Positions 10,989 through 21,522 of a stretch of 64,000 bases of DNA are shown piece after piece. Made by a program: the position numbers and the translations under genes. The stretch is taken from NCBI RefSeq assembly GCF_000003815.2, contig NC_049984.1, positions 19,647,276-19,711,275 on the forward strand. Reading direction: 5' to 3'. Every line of letters starts with the position of its first letter. Position 1 is the first letter of the stretch. This DNA comes from Branchiostoma floridae. Taxonomy: Eukaryota; Chordata; Leptocardii; Amphioxiformes; Branchiostomatidae. Below the pieces are notes generated by a model. The model worked only from the letters and a program-made list of their open reading frames with translations, searched no databases and had not been told where the DNA came from.

Positions 10989-11356
10989 CTTCAGTCCTTA
11001 TGCACACACTTCTATCCTTCTAGGTTACATTTGCCTTCTTCTGATCCTATGTATATAGCTATCGTCTCTGATATCGCTCACTAGATAATTGTCTCGTCAA
11101 AATAACAAACGGAACGGGCACGCAGGCCCATGCGCACTACACACGCTTATTGCTCAACTATACTCAATTACCGGCTGAGAATCAAACTAGAAACGAAAAC
11201 AACAAAAACGAATTATAGTGCGCTACAGCTGCCCAACACCGGGACAAGTAGTCTCTACCAGACTCCGGATCGCTGGAAAATCGTAGAAATGGAACAAATA
11301 GAGAGGAATATAACCGGCCAGGGAACAGCTCGCGATCCTGGACAAGAGCCCTGACA
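10989..11356 (-). repeat. Second, tandem LTR-like unit with MITE insertion
   Basis: It is homologous to the unit at 10681-10988. Both are preceded by a GA(C/T)TGAAG tail, start TGTCAGGG and share stretches such as TTCTCAGCCG and TGCGCATGG(A/G)CC. Length differences come partly from a 91-bp transposon half-copy at 11249-11339, which the other block C copy lacks. Two LTR-like units side by side next to gag suggest recombination that removed the interior of a retroelement. Confidence 0.5.
11249..11339. mobile_element. Half-copy of TAGTCTCTACC MITE with 7-bp target duplication
   Basis: The 91-bp insertion starts TAGTCTCTACCAGACTCC and ends GCGATCCT. It is flanked by direct repeats GGACAAG (11242-11248 and 11340-11346). 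The homologous site in copy 2 (near 49830) reads GGGACAAGAGCC with no insert, so it has a single copy of the repeat. The insert equals the left ~60% of the full element at 23775-23925 and lacks its right terminal repeat. Confidence 0.8.
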
Positions 11357-11436
11357 CTTCAATCGTTATATACGCACATCTGTATTTCCCTCGGTTACTG
11401 GCTTCCCAACTTCACGAGAAGATTTTTTAATCTTCC

Positions 11437-11712
11437 CTACTTCCTTGGGGTTTCGGGGCAACCCCGAACCCAGTGTCCTTGTTTTCCGCAGTTGAAGCAG
11501 GCGTCATCGGGCTGAGGCCCCGGCCGGCCTCTTCCCCTCCCTCGCCTCGGGGCTGGGTTGTAGTACGGGGTCTGGCGACGCCCCCTGAAGCTGCGGCCCC
11601 TTGCTGATGACGTGGGTATGTAACCGCGACCACCACCGCCGCGGACCTTGTTCTGCAAGTTTACGAACGAGTCGATATCCTTGCCCACTTTCTTTTCCTC
11701 TCCGGAGCCGAA
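11437..11712 (-). pseudogene. Zinc-knuckle gag C-terminus, truncated
   Basis: Nucleocapsid-like end of a retrotransposon Gag. The frame reads RGGGGRGYIPTSS, an Arg/Gly-rich stretch RRGRGRGRPG, then the CCHC zinc knuckle CFNCGKQGHWVRGC (C-x2-C-x4-H-x4-C) and a stop. Such knuckles bind nucleic acid. Homology to copy 2 (49929-50300) ends abruptly at 11712, so the N-terminal part is missing here. The tandem LTR-like units follow immediately on the same strand. Confidence 0.7.
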
Positions 11713-11713
11713 T

Positions 11714-12590
11714 TATTGTTTCAGAATCAGCCCAGGAAAGTACCACTCGTCGCGATGCACCACTCCTGGATGTTTTATCCCCATGCACCGTTGCGGCATC
11801 TGATTCGGACAGTAGTTTGGCAGTATGAATGGTTGCCACAAGATTTGCCTTTTTTCTTATATAGAGTTAAGTTCGACATCAAACGTGCCAAGGTCTTTTT
11901 AAACACTAAACAACCTGCGGCATCATCTTTGCATACTGCTTCAACTGCGTCTGACAAGAAATAAGTCAGTTATGGTGGATAACATTTGAAACTACTGAAA
12001 TATTAAAGCTACTGTAAATGAACAAATTTTATCTGGAGATTCCAAATAATTCGTATCAACCAGAGGGTTTGTCCATTCTGTCCAGAGACGATCTTCTTCC
12101 TCGATTGAGACGAATATCATAATTATATAATACTCTGTGACGTTTTAAAGGAAAAGTGACAGTTGAAAAAAAGAATCACACAGTAGATCAGACGTATATA
12201 TGCACATATGAGTATATATTATTGTTACCATTGTCAATGGATATGTATCATGTGACCTGTACCTGCCAAGTGGGGCAAAATGTGCAGTAAATGTCTTCAC
12301 CCTTCATTATTCGCTGTGTTATGATAACGCTGTTTGTGTCAAATGTGAAAGTCACGAAATGATACAAGTTTGCATTATCTACATATTATCTAAAACCACT
12401 CCGTTTTGACAAACCTACCCTGGGAGCCAGCCGGGATCGGGCAGGTTGGACAGTTTATTCGGTGGCCCAAGCTAGCCAGCCCGCCGATCTCCTATTAGTG
12501 CTCCGGGGAGTTTGAGCCGGAGGAGGTCCACCTGCCCTTTTGCCGTGAGAGGCAAGCGTTTTTTCGTCGCCTCTTAGGAGTACTGGATTC
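11714..12590. other. No gene seen; GC-rich patch at 12415-12600
   Basis: 11714-12410 holds no supportable exon. The patch around 12415-12600 is GC-rich, with GGGAGCCAGCCGGGATCGGG and CCGGGGAGTTTGAGCCGG. It directly precedes the interspersed repeat and may be part of another repeat. Confidence 0.4.
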
Positions 12591-12591
12591 C

Positions 12592-13990
12592 CATGGTATG
12601 ACAAACCCTGTGTGAGCCTCGCTACCCCACGCTACCGAATACCCTCCTCAGACAGGATGTACACAAGTGCCGCCAGAAAGTAGTTCCACACAAGGAAGAA
12701 GTATCAATCGAATTTGAGCTCGATTTGAGATTAATGACATTACTTCCTGCTTTGGTATGATAAGTGCCTAGTAATTAAAAAAATAGCTGTTACCGATTAA
12801 TTCTTTGCCGCTGGCCAGTCTGACGGCGGATGAATATGTACAGTATTTCCCGTCGCACAGTCACGAAGCGTCAGTTGGAGAAGGGCAGTGGCGAGAGGTA
12901 GGTTTTCCATACGTTTGAGGTTATTTTCTCTTGCAAATTGTCCTCTTATTTTCGTTATTATGTAGGAAGAATATTTTCAAAGATTGTGGTTGCCCGTATG
13001 TCTATGTTGTCGACTTCTTGGTTAGAAACATCGATAATTTGATTCTTTATCCACGCCATGTTGTGTAAGGCAGCGTTTTTGAAAGTGTCTCGCAACCAAC
13101 ACGTCAGGTTTATACTTACCCTCAGGTTTTGTCCCGAACTTCTAGTTTTTAAAGCTAGCTAGGTTCTAGTACTATGTAGACGATATCTATCTGTTTTTCG
13201 ACCGCAATTCGTGACAAAATGACACAAGAATTGAAAGTGTAAGGCCGACCGCGGCTGACATCTGTGATGGATTATCTTGTTTACGTGTTGGCGGACCGGT
13301 CGGTCTACTTTGCAATATTCTCGAACTCGTTGAACATATCACACATATTATTTGTGTTTTTAATTGTCTTACTCTTAATGTGTTTTCAATCCATCAAGAC
13401 GTGTTTATGTTTTTGAAGCGTTTATCGACCATGTGTATCAACTGTCTCCACTTCTCTGTTGGCTATAAAATACCAACTATTGCCAGAAACTTGAAGACAT
13501 ATCTATCGCGTCAACTGGCAAAAGAAAAATTGTTACACAACTAATCTTGGTTCCTTATCTTTTATATCCTGTACAGAAGCTCGTGAGATGAGGCGAACGA
13601 ACATCTATCAACGCAATATACTGGTGCAGACCAGACCATCAACAGAAGGACACCTCCGATAGAAAAGTGTCACACTCTGGTCGACAAAGCCAATATCTTT
13701 CTGAAATGAAGTCAGCACAGATTGCAACATCCGATCATAAAAGGAGGTTTCCAAAACAATATTTAACTACTATCAAAGGTTACCATTGGTGGCAGATCAA
13801 ATTGTGACACAACACTGATGAAATTGATGTCTAGTTATTGTGGCAGAACATCCAGCTTACTCAGGGTTTGTTAGTCAGGTCTATTGTTACAGCTGTCCAG
13901 CCTCTTGGAAACCCAGACTTCGGGGACTGTGCCTCTGGCTCAGTGGGGGTTGGTTCAGCTTAGTTAGATGGGTGTGTTGGATGTTCAAGT
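12592..13990. repeat. Long interspersed repeat, copy 1
   Basis: Collinear with 27180-28555, starting at ACAAACCCT(G/A)(T/C)GTGAGCCTCG. Shared landmarks include AGACAGGATGTACACAAGTG, ATGGATTATCTTGTTTACGT and TATCTATCGCGTCAACTGGC. It ends with the conserved ~140-bp core at 13846-13986. A minus-strand start MAWIKNQ near 13058 has a relative MAWMKET in the other copy, but no long frame survives. A shorter relative (only the last ~400 bp) is at 18060-18433. The class of element is unknown. Confidence 0.75.
13846..13986. repeat. Conserved ~140-bp core, copy 1
   Basis: Begins GAACATCCAGC and ends TTGGATGTTC, so the ends are inverted repeats. Internal CCAGCC and GGCTGG form a second pair. The sequence is nearly identical to 18297-18433, 28411-28550 and 33994-34133, although flanks have diverged more. 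Confidence 0.8.
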
Positions 13991-14240
13991 TATAATTTTT
14001 TGGGAAGTAAACCCCTTCAATCTGTTGTCAGCAGCTGAGGCACAAGACCAAGGGTCCCTCAAATGTCCTCAACATATTGTGACATTTTAGAATGACTTAT
14101 TGAACATTGGCATGTGAGGTAACGATAATGTTGGCAGTTGTTGGAATTGGTTTTTCTGTTTCCGCGCGATAGTCGAAACGTTCACCCCTCCCGGGTGGGC
14201 ACCACGGGTACGGTCAGAGCACGACGTGGTCCGGGTGTTC

Positions 14241-14860
14241 CTACTTGTAGGTAAGAAGATTGTGGCAGCAGGATTGTACGCACCGAAACATTTCCATCAA
14301 TAGTTGGCTCTGCGTTTGCCTCAAAGAGAGGAGAATGGAGATCCTTTGTCCAGAGGCTGACAACTCACAGGCCCTTAGGCCTAGAGGCGTCAGGGTGAGA
14401 AGGTGAGAAGTTGGCTCTGCACTCTGTGTGCTGCTCATCGGAACTGTTTCAGTGCAGCTTTTCTGTATCTACTCTGTTCAAGAGCTCACACAAAGGCTGG
14501 GTTGGGCTGTTCAACCTCTGTTTTCTGAAATTCATTCTGAAGGGCTTTGTTGCACATCGCTTGCAGCTTGCTTATTGCTGCACACTGTTCGTCGACTATC
14601 CTTCTTACGTCACAGACTTCCGCCCGGATACCTCGTACCCTTCAGGTGTCGGTGGTGGTAAAGACAGTTGCTTTGTTGGATGAGGCCAAATGCAGGATGG
14701 TCGCAATCCGCTACCTTGTCCTAGCGGCCACTGCAATTCAGGGCGTCTTTTTGTATTCGTATTTAGGTCGTTCTTGATAGGTTCAGAGGTGATGATTTGG
14801 TATTCAGTAGAGCGACTGCCTCCGCGGCTTTGGCTCGGGTAGCTCCTCATACTTTAGTGT
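14241..14860 (-). pseudogene. Decayed coding sequence downstream of the core, paralog 1
   Basis: Minus-strand pieces in shifting frames: SRSTEYQIITSEPIKNDLN (about 14800), QAMCNKALQNEFQKTEVEQP (about 14550) and AALKQFR (about 14450). They align in order with 18432-19079 (TRSTGCRVIASTPIQNDL, NAMCEEALQKQEAEAIELP, AALEQFRRGARRIQSRLL). The two are paralogs of one unnamed gene. Several stops make this copy non-functional. Its position 250 bp from the conserved core matches that of the second copy. Confidence 0.5.
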
Positions 14861-15241
14861 CCGTCTCCACCCAAATTTGGTCCGAGACGTTATAAAATTC
14901 CTACCTCCGCAGCCTCCAAATTACATGTGACAGGTTCCCGTAACCTACATAACATGTTTCCTTGACTTACAACCTTCTCGGTTAACTACCTCTACCCCTG
15001 GGTACAGTAGTGAGGGTGGGTTCAAACTCAAAGGCTGCTGCACTGGTGGCATGCTTCACGGCTACTTATAACAATATTAGAACCCTAAGTTTAAACGCAT
15101 CTTAGAGCGATTAAGGCATAAAGGTCATTCATTGATTAATTAATTGATTAAAACTTGTCTTTGATCCTGACCCACCTCTGTACAAGCCTGGTTTCTTCAG
15201 GGCTTGGGTCCGTTCTTTTTCCACGGCCAGGCGGCCAGGTT

Positions 15242-15395
15242 GGGTACTTTCCTATAGTACATCTTCAGCTTGGCTGATTCCATCTTGATTCTCAGCTCCT
15301 CTGTCTGCCTCCTCTGTCCAGTTGACACAGTGGAGCTTCTCTTGTCCCTCCAGTGTTAGCTCCATCTGTGTTGCAAATGAAGGAACGACTTGAAA
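15242..15395 (-). pseudogene. Exon remnant with basic coiled segment
   Basis: An acceptor-like ...TTTGCAACACAG (15368-15380 region) precedes ATGGAGCTAACACTGG. One frame gives MELTLEGQEKLHCVNWTEEA, and another continues EELRIKMESAKLKMYYRKV and PNLAAWPWKKNGPKP. The second half looks like the coiled tail of SANT/MADF-like or transposon-derived DNA-binding proteins, but that is only a resemblance. A single frameshift joins the halves. Confidence 0.35.
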
Positions 15396-15534
15396 AAAAT
15401 GCCTTAAAGATATCAATATATTTATTAAAACAACAAAAGAAAACATCGCTAATATCGCTACATTTTGGTATCAAGTTGAATACTTGGACCACTCTAGTAT
15501 CTTGCCCGAAGCTTATTGAATAGCACAGGGTGTT

Positions 15535-15735
15535 TTAGTCCTTTTTACATGAACTAAGTATGCAAGCAAAGAGCCAGGGCAGCAGATTGGACGAGTTTGT
15601 AGCTGCTCTGGTCGGCTGCTGCATCATCTCCTCCCGTAGATTCCGAATGAGCTTCGTTGTTTGAGTGTTGTTCTCGTCCACGGCCCTCTGCATCCTCTCA
15701 ACTTTGTTCCCAAGGGAGCTCATACCCTTATAAAT
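15535..15735 (-). CDS. Terminal exon with coiled coil, family unknown
   Basis: After an acceptor-like TTTATAAG at about 15736 the frame reads GMSSLGNKVERMQRAVDENN, TQTTKLIRNLREEMMQQ, a Ser/Thr/Asn linker and LLPWLFACILSSCKKD-stop. The heptad-like pattern suggests a short coiled coil followed by a hydrophobic C-terminus. From memory similar coils precede BEN domains in lancelet proteins, but no BEN follows here. Moderately likely to be a real last exon. Confidence 0.4.
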   Translation of the reverse strand: MYKGMSSLGNKVERMQRAVDENNTQTTKLIRNLREEMMQQPTRAATNSSNLLPWLFACILSSCKKD

Positions 15736-15810
15736 ATGAAAGGCAGAGATGGTGTGGAAAAGCATAGAAGTATGTGACGTTACATGCGTTTCTACAGCTC
15801 TGCTAGGCAA

Positions 15811-17889
15811 GACAGAACCTATTGGCCCAAAAAATTATATCAATAATAACACATTAACATTCTTGCTAAAAAATTATTATAGTAAGTACTTGAATCTTCA
15901 AGTGTTGAAAACACATGCATCTCAGTTGGGTTGTGGATTATACGATACCGAGCCGTACCCTACTGTATTATAACAAACGGTACAAATCATTTATCATATA
16001 TAATAATGGATATATAATTGATCCTTTGTTAGCTTTGGTTCTATTACATTTAAACTGCGGCCTGAATATGAATCGTCTGTTTCCCTGACGGGTATGTCCA
16101 ATCTGATTGTTTGCCGACATAAGGTTAAAACGTATAAAAGGCGCTTTTTGTGAAGTTTGTTGAGATTGGTACATTTCTATCAAAAGCCTTTTAGTTCTGC
16201 CATGGTGGTGCACTTTTCCACCCCCACTCAATTTTTACACTACATACATGAAGAGGCTATAATCACATACAGCCAGAACAGGTTTGAAACATTGCAACGG
16301 ATTATTTTATTTTATCACATACTTTACAAAAGTCAATTAATGGGGTTAAGAAAAGAAAACAACTGAACTTAACTAGAACAAGTGGAACTTATTAACTAAA
16401 CAGTGAACAAAAAGTACACAGGTAACTAGTTGCCTACGTTGGAACAAGGAACACATACCTACGGAACGTCTCCATAGTGGAGACCAAGGTAAAAGCCAGG
16501 AGGCAATTGACCTTGACCTACATATTTACAAATCTCGGCAGAGGAGAAAACGTTACCGAAAACATCTTGTCGGTCGTTTGAATGAAAACAAGTGTGGGTG
16601 GCTTTTTAAGCGCATTTCAGTGTGTCCAAAGGGGAATCGAAAACGATTTAAACAGTTGTTCGGAATAGAAAGGTTTGGTGAGAACAAGGAATAATTTGAA
16701 GTGTCGTCAATCACTTTTTCTTCATATCCAAAAAGAAAAATAGGAGAAAGTAGCGTTCGCATAATCGAGCCATATCTTAAGAATGAAACAAAAAATGGGG
16801 TGCTTGAAACACAGAATACATGATACCAAACATAATAAACAGACAAAAATGCATTGAATGTTGTGACAGTGACCACAGATTGTGCAGAGTAAAGTTGACG
16901 GTGGTTTTGGTCAACCTCGAGGCAGGTAGAAACACAGGACTGGACACCAGGGGGTCGCCAAGCACGAGCCAGGGCGGAAGAGGAAAAGACCCAATAGTAT
17001 CTCACTGACCATGTGCAATTAAAACGACCATTCGTCCTAACGCTTCATCGAAAGTTACACAAAGTCGAATAGTAGGCTGGGAAGCCCAAAAAGAAAAAGA
17101 TAGAAACCTAATTACAGCATATAAAAGAAAAAAAGTTCGACTTTCAGATCAATTTGATAAGAGAAATAAAATTTGAAATGGAAGGACACTGGATCTGTAA
17201 TTTAGATCCGGGGAACAATGCTGATGTCATTGATCCTCAAATAGAGAAGACACTGGATCCTAAAGTCGGACCCGGGAAACAATGACAACGCCATTGATTC
17301 TCTAACATAAAAACGATTGCTGGGACCTGGGCCCTTACGGAGCCAGGCAATCAAAAGAAAGAAATCTGACAATTTCAGAATTATAAAAACATAAAACACA
17401 AAAAGTGACCTCCCACAGGGGGGTAGGGGGAGGGGAGTCACCCCGGGTCTCCAAGACTACTCAGCCAACTGAGAACTGAACAGCACATTGGCTTCGCGCC
17501 ATATTCGCAGTAGAAGGCCTTGTAACGGGAAAGTAGGTACCGAGACACGTCGAACTGCGTCAAACCTCAGTCACCCACTAAACTGTAACTGTTTACTCAG
17601 ATTGTTCGGTAGCACAAAGAAGTCAGGACTTGACGCACGCCTGATGTCCGCAAAGGTTTGTCGTTTACCACAGGTAGGAAACACACACAACAGGCAGGTG
17701 GTTGACGTCAGGTGGAGATGTTGACTGGCAGCAGCGAGTTGGCTGACACAGTGGCGTATAGGCAGACTGTTGACGTCAGGTGTCACGTGACGGTGTTGCT
17801 GTCGGGCACGGATATGAAGGCGCAGTCCCACACACGCAGATGGTAGAGTCTGACCAGGACGTCAGGATTGACGACGGCGTGGCGGAGTG
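15811..17889. other. No convincing gene
   Basis: Several 60-150 codon frames occur, notably minus 16553-17005. That frame is rich in F, S, L and C with no recognisable motif or conserved relative in the window, and I treat it as chance. Near 17163-17300, GACACTGGATC...GA(T/C)CC(G)GGGAA(A)CAATG occurs twice about 65 bp apart, a small local duplication. Nothing else stands out. Confidence 0.4.
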
Positions 17890-18059
17890 GTGTGATGACG
17901 CGCTTAGCGTTCATGTGACGTAGTGACGACAGGGTGTGCTTGATGGAGACGTGTCATCCAAGGGCACCAGGCGTTGGAGAGACCGTTGGCAGAACAGGTG
18001 TGCTGGGTGTGTGAAACCGATGATGTCGAAGCACAATGGAGGCCGGCATGACCAGAGGC

Positions 18060-18433
18060 GAACATCAATCAACGCTGGTGCAGACCATATCAACAGATGT
18101 ATATCTCCGATAGAGAAGTATCATACTCTGTTCGACAAAGTCAATATCTTTCTGAAATGAACTCAGCAGAACTTGCAACATCTGATCATAAAAGGAGTCT
18201 CCCAAAACATTATTTATCTACAATAAAACGTTACCATTGGCGGCGGATCAAATCGTGACACAGCACTGATGATATCGATGATTAGTAATTATGGTAGAAC
18301 ATCCAACTTACTCAGGGTTTGTTAGGTCTATTGTAACAGCTGTCCAGCCTCTTGGAAACCCAGACTTCGGGGACTGTGCCTCTGGCTCAGTGGGGGCTGG
18401 TTCAGTTTAGTTAGATGGGTGTGTTGGATGTTC
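18060..18433. repeat. Interspersed repeat, copy 2 (3' part only)
   Basis: Matches 13590-13986, with shared GAACATCAATCAACGCTGGTG-like, TAGAGAAGTATCATACTC and CTTGCAACATCTGATCATAA landmarks. It ends with the conserved core (18297-18433). The upstream ~1 kb of the long repeat is missing here and the sequence before about 18060 does not match. Confidence 0.7.
18297..18433. repeat. Conserved ~140-bp core, copy 2
   Basis: Begins GAACATCCAAC and ends GTTGGATGTTC, a perfect 11-bp terminal inverted repeat. It lacks about 4 bp (AGTC) in the GTTAG(TCAG)GTCTATTG region relative to the other copies but is otherwise almost invariant. Confidence 0.85.
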
Positions 18434-19079
18434 AAGTTATAATTTCTAACGAGAAAAACGAAAAATTGTCCTTGTTTCCCCACTCGTCGGCGATCAGCAG
18501 CTGGTGGATGCACGGGTGCGGTCTCGGAACGCACTGTAGCAGTTCCATCAGTAGCCGGCTCTGTATTCGTCGTGCACCCCGACGGAACTGCTCCAGTGCG
18601 GCCTTTATTGCTCGATTCTGTTCAAAGCTAAAGGCATGCACCCAGACCTGGTCGGGTAGTTCAATAGCTTCAGCCTCTTGTTTCTGGAGGGCTTCCTCGC
18701 ACATTGCGTTCATTCTGTCCATCGCGGTACCCTGTCCTTCAATCTTTCAACGCATATCGTGGGCTTCGGAACGAATACCATCGTCTCCTTCAGGTATTCG
18801 AGATCACTCTTCCCGATGAGCCATTGGCCTGCGTTTTGGTCCATGCGCAGGACTGTCACTGTCGGCTACTCTGTTCCTCGCGGCCGCCTCGAGGTTCTTC
18901 TCCGGGCGCCCTTTTACATCCTCGTCGGCCGCCGGCCGGAGGTCGTTCTGTATAGGAGTGGAGGCGATGACTCGGCACCCAGTAGAGCGAGTGCTCAATG
19001 GGAAACTACGAACCGTTCTGTCTTGGTGAGGGGAGAAGGGATTTCTGAATGGACTGGGTCTGCCTTTCAAACCTACCAA
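18432..19079 (-). pseudogene. Coding sequence downstream of the core, paralog 2
   Basis: Better preserved than 14241-14860. The frame at 18432-18722 reads NAMCEEALQKQEAEAIELP, DQVWVHAFSFEQNRAIKAAL and EQFRRGARRIQSRLLMELLQ. The frame upstream (18804-19079) reads STPIQNDLRPAADEDVKG and RPEKNLEAAARNRVADSDS, joined through GKSDLEYLKETMVFVPKP. Frame changes near 18720 and 18790 break it. Charged, helical; I do not recognise the family. It occupies the same place relative to the conserved core as its paralog, so core and gene moved together. Confidence 0.5.
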
Positions 19080-19278
19080 CAGCTACGCTACACTAAATAA
19101 GTAAGCACTGAGAGAACGGTAGACCTTGCCTTACAAACCTATCAGCTACACTATACTAAATAAAGTAAGCACACCAAGCCGGGTCAATTTCTCTCGTATT
19201 TGTTTTTCATTGATAAATAAAAGAATCTTGATAAACATGTTAACAATGAATAACATTGAGTCTGAGCTCTCATCCGAG

Positions 19279-19350
19279 CTGTCGGAACTGATGGTGATCA
19301 CACTGTCGGAACTGATGGAGATCACACTGTCGGATCTGATGGTGATCACA
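19279..19350. repeat. 24-bp tandem repeat, 3 units
   Basis: Unit CTGTCGGAACTGATGGTGAT plus CACA. Three copies are visible, with small changes (GGAGAT in the second, GGATCT in the third). Upstream at 19066-19172 a ~50-bp segment containing CAGCTAC(G)CTA(C/T)ACTAAATAA is also duplicated. Confidence 0.8.
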
Positions 19351-19834
19351 TTGTACATACTATTGCTGTCACTACAGTTTAAAAAAAGAAACGAACGTAT
19401 TACAACCACATTTTAAGAGAAGAACATTAAGATGATCAATAAAAAGTATACAGAAAAACAGAAAAGACAAAATATGAAAACTTACCCTCGCTGTCTGTAA
19501 GGCCACGCACGGACCCACTGGTACTGCTGCCGGGTGAACTGTGTACACATGGCTGTACCACGGCCACGTGACTGGTGTCCTTCGGGGCCGATCTTGGAGG
19601 TCACGTCACGGTGTCCTGCTGGCTCGAGCTTCCTGCCACGGGCGCCACGTGTTCGGTGTCCTGCCTCTCGGCGTGGGAAGGTTGTCTAAAAGAAACATTG
19701 TTAAGTTTGATTAGGATTTCAAAATTTAAAACAACAGAATGTTGTACTAGAGCAGTTAACAATTTTAGAGTATATCCAAATTTAAAATGGCAGAATGTAG
19801 TACTGGAGCAGTTAACAATTTGAAAAAAAGAAGC

Positions 19835-19835
<1 letters not shown>

Positions 19836-19890
<55 letters not shown>
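19836..19890. repeat. (TA)n microsatellite
   Basis: An uninterrupted TA run of about 27 dinucleotides lies between GAAGCG and CATTACATT. Just upstream, 19720-19820 contains two copies of a ~58-bp unit ending GAGCAGTTAACAATTT. Confidence 0.95.
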
Positions 19891-19894
<4 letters not shown>

Positions 19895-20204
19895 TACATT
19901 TCATATATGAAAAATAAATTTCAAAAAGTACATAGGAAAGCCATGTTACCATCATAGAGCCAGGGTGTGAGGAAGCTATCGTCAGCCCAAGCTGAAACTA
20001 ACGGGTCCAAGTGGTGTCGAGAAAAATATGATAGGTTGTTTGAGGATAAGGGTTCAGGGCTTCCCTCAGGAAGCTCTGGGAGGCGTGTTCCATTTCTCTG
20101 TAGAATTAAAAGAAAAACAACAGATTCTCAGGTATAGAGTTAAAACAAAAACACACAGAGTCTTGTAAATCTAAGAGTAATACTGTGTTTTAAAAACGAC
20201 TTAC

Positions 20205-20664
20205 GCATATTCGTGTCCAGCTGCGCCTGAGCCATGTTGACGGTGTAGCGTGGAATTGATAGTCCTGTTTCTGCTGCAGCTAACGGGACTTCTGACGGTC
20301 TGAGGGTTTCTTGTAAAACTTAAAGAAGAGGAGGAAGACCCGATTCTTTTGTTTGGGAGATGGTCAAAAGGTCGCGGTGCATCCATGGACAGGTTCTGAC
20401 ATAATGGATAATCTGGCAGCAGAGTAGAAATACATCTTTGTCCAATACACAGCAACAAATGGGCCCTTTTGTCGAGCACTTTTGAAGGAAACACTGGAAT
20501 AATGGGTACGTCTTGGTCTGGAGGGATGAAAATGATGGCATTGTTTAGTGCATTTGACACAGCTAGGACCATTATGTCACCAGCAAATGCATCTCGCAGT
20601 ATGAACAAACATGTGTTGTTGAGAAAGTCCTTGGCCTCATCCTTTAGGTTATTCTCATCTTTGC
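20205..20664 (-). CDS. OTU-like exon with Ser-rich tail (putative)
   Basis: A 460-nt open exon. The acceptor is ...AATTTCAG (AG at 20665-20666) and the donor GTAAGT starts at 20204. The frame reads DEAKDFLNNTCLFILRDAF, AGDIMVLAVSNALNNAIIFI and PPDQDVPIIPVFPSKVLDKR, followed by a basic, Ser/Arg-rich segment. The 'GDIMVLAVSNAL-(x)-AIIFI' helix-strand pair resembles the distal half of OTU peptidases, in the same way as 3411-3725. No catalytic DGNC motif is in this exon. It is among the longest open exons and has both splice signals, so it is probably a real exon. Confidence 0.5.
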
Positions 20665-20958
20665 CTGAAATTGAAATGTAAATTTGTCGCATCAACCAAC
20701 TTTCAACCTTATTACTTTGTTACTTACCTCTCGTTTGCTAGTGTCAAATCTTATTTTCATGTAGATCAGTTACATGCAAATACTATTTGGGATGGTTGGG
20801 TGTTTGATTCTTGATATTTTTTTTTCATTGTTGCATCATCCGATGAATGTCTTCTAAACAACTATTCTAGTTGTTTGCAAAGTTCCTTATGCACAGCTAC
20901 ACTTTTAATATGAGCACTTTTCCATACTTTCTTTTCTGAAAGCTTTCACGAACTTCTA

Positions 20959-21240
20959 CTAGATATCCACAGTTGCTTCCAGGAACTTGATACCGGCATC
21001 TGTTCCAAGCCTCTTGGTGTTGTGGTCAAATGTCATGGCCATGATTTCCACCTCTTTTATTTCAAAGATTTCCTTCTGGGAAGGGAACTGAACAAGGTGT
21101 TGCAGAACTTTTGCCTTCCTTTTACGTGTTTTAAGAAGGCTTGTCTTGCCGTTTTGACTGCTCGCTTCTCGGACATTCGACATGGACGTTGTTCAAAAGT
21201 CTGGGGTGGGGTGGGGGGTGGCTCCTTTACCCTGATCAAG
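20959..21240 (-). CDS. Possible C-terminal exon linked to SAP remnant
   Basis: The frame reads MSNVREASSQNGKTSLLKTR, KRKAKVLQHLVQFPSQKEIF and EIKEVEIMAMTFDHNTKRLG, and ends ATVDI-stop. It is basic, then acidic. It lies ~130 bp downstream (minus) of the SAP-like motif at 21352-21440. An overlapping frame (21057-21374) has an ARM-like look (RYAFEILKKIVGQKENLRIL), and I cannot decide between them. Low confidence. Confidence 0.3.
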
Positions 21241-21351
21241 AAGGTAAGAAGCAGGTGCTTGACAAAGTTGTACTCGTTCGCTAAGATTCTAAGATTTTCC
21301 TTTTGTCCTACAATTTTTTTCAATATTTCAAAAGCATACCTGATCACTTCC

Positions 21352-21522
21352 AAGTTCTTCGATGAGTCGGTCAATGAGAATGGCCCTTCTTCCTTAGGTG
21401 TTTAGACCATGTTTGTCCAGCTCGTTCCTAAGTTGTAAACAGTACAAGCTGCGGACACTAAGTCCTCTAGGGTTCCACCTGTCCTGGAGCACAGCCTTCA
21501 GATCGAGCTTGCAAACAACGTC
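21352..21522 (-). pseudogene. SAP-domain remnant with in-frame stop
   Basis: SAP motifs are ~35-residue helix-turn-helix DNA-binding units. The minus strand reads LDLKAVLQDRWNPRGLSVRS, then LRNELDKHGLNT, a TAA, and GRRAILIDRLIEEL. This fits the SAP consensus (LxxELxxHGLxTxGxRxxLxxRLxEAL) with the stop replacing the usual Lys before Gly. No matching intron boundary removes the stop. Confidence 0.55.

Noticed and set aside
12415-12600. Possible tRNA- or SINE-type sequence in the GC-rich patch
   Set aside because: I could not fold a cloverleaf or find A and B box promoter motifs with proper spacing, and no second copy exists in the window.
16553-17005. 150-codon minus-strand frame
   Set aside because: F/S/L/C-rich, without charged-hydrophobic patterning, motif, splice context or relative in the window; most likely a chance ORF in AT-rich DNA.
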